6,330 bases of DNA, from contig JACQCB010000031.1 of NCBI GenBank assembly GCA_016201805.1, positions 1-6,330 of the forward strand, read 5' to 3'. The position numbers and the translations under genes are program-made. The notes under the pieces were generated by a model. It was given only the letters and a program-made list of their open reading frames with translations, had not been told where the DNA came from and did not search any database. This document shows, in pieces, positions 5,694 through 6,330 of this stretch. The stretch's first letter is position 1, and each line of letters begins with the position of its first letter. This stretch comes from Nitrospirota bacterium (GTDB lineage: Bacteria; Nitrospirota; Nitrospiria; Nitrospirales; Nitrospiraceae).

Positions 5694-5728
5694 GTTCAGC
5701 GTTCATCATTCATCGTTCAGCGTTTGAG
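5694..5728. repeat. Heptad array overlapping the hydrolase stop codon, minus orientation
   Basis: Read on the minus strand the units are CTCAAAC, GCTGAAC, GATGAAT, GATGAAC and GCTGAAC. The hydrolase TGA stop (5717-5719) is the TGA of the second unit. Further TGAs start at 5712, 5705 and 5698, so all three frames are closed. The last codons of the hydrolase are therefore part of the repeat. Confidence 0.75.
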
Positions 5729-6330
5729 GTATTTTAGGAACCACCGCTTGGCCAGGTCGGCCACTTGTTCCAATGTGCCGGGTTCCTCGAAGAGATGAGT
5801 AGCCCCAGGCACGATCACCAGTTTCTTGGGACAAGTCAGCAGATCCAGGGCCTCCTCGTTCATCTGGATCACCGGCTCATCCTCTCCGCCGACGATCAGC
5901 AGAGTCGGGGCCGTGACTTGCGGCAGGTACGGAGCAGCTAAATCCGGCCTGCCTCCGCGCGACACCACTGCGGCCACGGAGGCCGGCAACCGGGCCGCCG
6001 CCTGCAAGGCCGCGCCGGCGCCGGTGCTGGCGCCGAAGTACCCGAGCCGCAACCCTTGCGTCGCAGGATTGCGCGACAGCCACTCTGTCGCCGCCAACAA
6101 GCGGTCGGCAAGCAAGTCGATGTCGAAGACCTTGCGACGGTCGTCCGCTTCGTCCTCCGTCAGGAGATCGAGCAACAGCGTTGCCACCCCGCCCTGCTGC
6201 AAAACGCGCGCGACGAACCGGTTCCTCGGGCTCAACCGCCCGCTCCCGCTTCCATGCGCGAACAACACCACGCCGGAAGGCTTCTCCGTGAGGCCCAGGT
6301 CGCCTAAGAGCGTGACTCCCTTCGCTGCCA
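5717..6330 (-). CDS. Alpha/beta hydrolase, dienelactone-hydrolase type (5' end outside window)
   Basis: The frame is open to the right edge, giving 203 visible residues; the true start lies beyond 6330. The visible N-terminus reads AAKGVTLLGDLGLTEKPSG and runs into VVLFAHGSGSGRLSPRNRFVA, the oxyanion-hole region of a hydrolase family often called dienelactone hydrolase-like. The catalytic triad can be placed: nucleophile Ser101 in GYFGASTGAGAAL (G-x-S-x-G), acid Asp150 in LLIVGGEDEPV, and His178 in VPGATHLFEEPG. The VVSRGGRPDLA stretch is typical of this subgroup. The enzyme is probably a soluble serine hydrolase of unknown substrate. Stand-alone members are about 210-220 residues, so only some 10-20 residues may be missing. 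Other members are fused C-terminally to a phosphoribosyltransferase, which cannot be excluded here. The GTG at 6269-6271 is not the start because homology continues upstream of it. The stop codon lies within a heptad repeat array. Confidence 0.92.
   Translation of the reverse strand, partial: AAKGVTLLGDLGLTEKPSGVVLFAHGSGSGRLSPRNRFVARVLQQGGVATLLLDLLTEDEADDRRKVFDIDLLADRLLAATEWLSRNPATQGLRLGYFGASTGAGAALQAAARLPASVAAVVSRGGRPDLAAPYLPQVTAPTLLIVGGEDEPVIQMNEEALDLLTCPKKLVIVPGATHLFEEPGTLEQVADLAKRWFLKYLKR

Larger units (their letters stand above)
5385..5716. other. Gene-free spacer between hydrolase and macA
   Basis: These 332 bases should hold the 3' end of the hydrolase transcript and the promoter and leader of macA. 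The macA frame is open through most of it but shows no family similarity. Visible structure consists of two inverted heptad arrays (5605-5632 and 5694-5728) and two adjacent dyads (5529-5560). No near-consensus -35/-10 pair was found on the minus strand. GAGGC (5654-5658) and GCCTC (5667-5671) can pair but no U-run follows. Confidence 0.5.

Noticed and set aside
5694..5728. Heptad arrays as a CRISPR array
   Set aside because: The units are 7 bp, contiguous and degenerate, with no unique spacers, and no cas genes are near.
6269..6271. GTG as start of the hydrolase
   Set aside because: The frame continues upstream with family-like residues (LLGDLGLTEKPSG) to the window edge, so the gene is partial at its 5' end.
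1..6330. tRNA, rRNA, insertion sequence or attachment site
   Set aside because: No cloverleaf, rRNA-like stretch, transposase or integrase coding, or target-site duplication was seen in any part of the window.

Overview
The window is GC-rich, and all six genes that can be supported read on the minus strand. In transcription order (high to low coordinates) they are: an alpha/beta hydrolase of the dienelactone-hydrolase type cut by the right edge (5717-6330), a MacA-like membrane fusion protein (4044-5384), a MacB/FtsX-type ABC permease without an ATPase domain (2734-3966), a membrane-anchored double-PAS protein ending in a four-cysteine motif (1499-2671), a tandem-domain universal stress protein (574-1437), and the N-terminal part of another PAS protein cut by the left edge (1-279). 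The gene styles (PAS proteins with this C-terminal Cys motif, tandem Usp, MacA plus separate permease) and the 7-bp intergenic repeats would suit a Nitrospira-type or similar environmental bacterium. That is an impression from style; no rRNA or other marker in the window tests it.

Layout: the hydrolase is followed by a 332-bp gap with two inverted arrays of 7-bp repeats and two small dyads, then macA with a good ribosome binding site. A 77-bp spacer, largely an AT-rich heptad hairpin, separates macA from the permease, whose start has no Shine-Dalgarno. A 62-bp spacer with another heptad array leads to the PAS protein, and 61 bp further on lies the Usp gene. A 294-bp gap without a gene separates Usp from the partial PAS gene. 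No convincing sigma70 promoter or classical U-tract terminator was found.

Functionally, macA plus permease should form the inner-membrane part of a tripartite efflux or lipid/lipoprotein-type transporter, with the ATPase and outer-membrane channel encoded elsewhere. The double-PAS protein, Usp and partial PAS protein look like signalling and stress functions that may be co-transcribed downstream, but shared regulation is inference from strand and spacing.

The protein families are ordinary. The least ordinary signal is in the spacers: three consecutive gene junctions carry degenerate 7-bp tandem arrays, each of different sequence. Each places TGA in all three frames of the coding strand at, or within about 45 bp downstream of, the preceding stop codon, and two of the three are followed by an inverted partner array that could fold into an RNA hairpin.
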